NCBI RefSeq assembly: GCF_001189845.1
Contig: NZ_LFLZ01000020.1
Span: forward strand, 1 to 64,000
Direction of reading: 5' to 3'
Origin: Bradyrhizobium tropiciagri
Lineage (GTDB): Bacteria; Pseudomonadota; Alphaproteobacteria; Rhizobiales; Xanthobacteraceae
Length of the DNA: 64,000 bases
Position 1 is the stretch's first letter. Every line of letters starts with the position of its first letter. Under the pieces are notes generated by a model. The model had not been told where the DNA came from. It was given only the letters and a program-made list of their open reading frames with translations, and did no database searches. Shown one piece after another: positions 63,747 through 64,000 of this stretch. Made by a program: the position numbers and the translations under genes.

Positions 63747-64000
63747 ATGGGTACCAGCATCAGCTTCAAGCGTCCGGACGGCAAGGAAGCCTCGGGCTAT
63801 CTCGCCAACGCCGCCCGCGGCAACGCGCCTGGCGTCGTCGTGATCCAGGAATGGTGGGGCCTGCAGGACCAGATCAAGGGCATGTGCGACCGCTTCGCGC
63901 GGGCCGGTTTCGATGCGCTGGCGCCCGATCTCTACAAGGGCAAGGTAGTGCCGTATCACGACACCGACGCGGCCGGCAAAGAGATGAACTCGCTCGACTT
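63747..64000 (+). CDS. Dienelactone hydrolase family protein, cut by the window edge
   Basis: Only the first 84 codons are present. APGVVVIQEWWGLQDQIKGM followed by CDRFARAGFDALAPDLYKGK is the alpha/beta-hydrolase N-terminal half of the DLH family (the Glu of QEWWG is characteristic). The catalytic Cys/Ser, Asp and His lie beyond the window. GCGGAGGAACTC before the ATG is a strong ribosome binding site. Confidence 0.88.
   Translation, partial: MGTSISFKRPDGKEASGYLANAARGNAPGVVVIQEWWGLQDQIKGMCDRFARAGFDALAPDLYKGKVVPYHDTDAAGKEMNSLD

Overview
The window is a high-GC alphaproteobacterial chromosome segment, most likely Bradyrhizobium or a close relative in the Nitrobacteraceae. The evidence is a fused cytochrome b/c1 gene (fbcH) behind the Rieske gene, a rhizobial-type glycerol ABC operon (glpR, glpD, glpSTPQUV), a ScfR-type regulator, and many dispersed palindromic repeats of kinds common in that group. 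No rRNA, tRNA, CRISPR array, phage or transposase gene was seen. Most of the content is core metabolism. Assignments rest on reading motifs in the translated sequence; no database search was possible.

Layout. 0.4-6.5 kb: a beta-oxidation operon (fadE, thiolase, fadJ, hotdog thioesterase), with fadJ interrupted by a one-base deletion. 6.6-8.6 kb: a small orphan gene, a HAD phosphatase with a repeat-encoded N terminus, and glpR. 8.9-16.6 kb: glpD followed by a complete glycerol ABC importer with two different ATPases, GlpS and GlpT; glpT also carries a one-base deletion. 16.8-22.9 kb: hypothetical and TPR genes, a MarR/FAD-monooxygenase divergon with a clear double operator, and a DUF1993-SDR-old yellow enzyme group. 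23-31 kb: lytic transglycosylase, a hybrid histidine kinase with an ethylene-receptor-like sensor, HtpX, an aldo/keto reductase, a GYD protein, and an SPFH/ribbon-helix-helix pair. 31-42.5 kb: accessory small genes, a wHTH-TPR regulator, a HiPIP-like protein, ScfR, a glycine-rich protein, a metallophosphoesterase, NUDIX, GNAT and EthD proteins, interspersed with repeats.

42.6-45.6 kb: a DUF2946 gene and a TonB-dependent receptor behind a Zur-like palindrome, probably a zinc-uptake unit. 45.7-52.5 kb: a translationally coupled MoxR-DUF58-DUF4159-large membrane protein operon whose last gene is frameshifted. 52.8-55.6 kb: DUF1285, CoA-pyrophosphatase, DUF6111 and CCA-transferase, start-to-stop coupled. 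55.7-60.6 kb: DUF2158-like, J-domain and HAD genes, then hemF, a queD/PTPS-like gene, queE and trmL. 60.9-63.5 kb: fbcF-fbcH (cytochrome bc1). The right edge cuts a dienelactone hydrolase gene.

The observations most worth a second look are: the complementary loss of ATPase motifs in GlpS and GlpT, which predicts one working and one degenerate nucleotide site; the ethylene-binding-type sensor kinase; the Zur-box/DUF2946/TonB unit; a hairpin burying the SDR ribosome binding site; an SPFH gene coupled to a ribbon-helix-helix protein with repeats in its promoter; the QueD homologue lacking the usual catalytic Cys; three gene ends supplied by the TAGAGC edge of dispersed repeats; and three single G/C deletions that may be sequencing errors. 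No wholly undescribed multi-gene system was identified with confidence.
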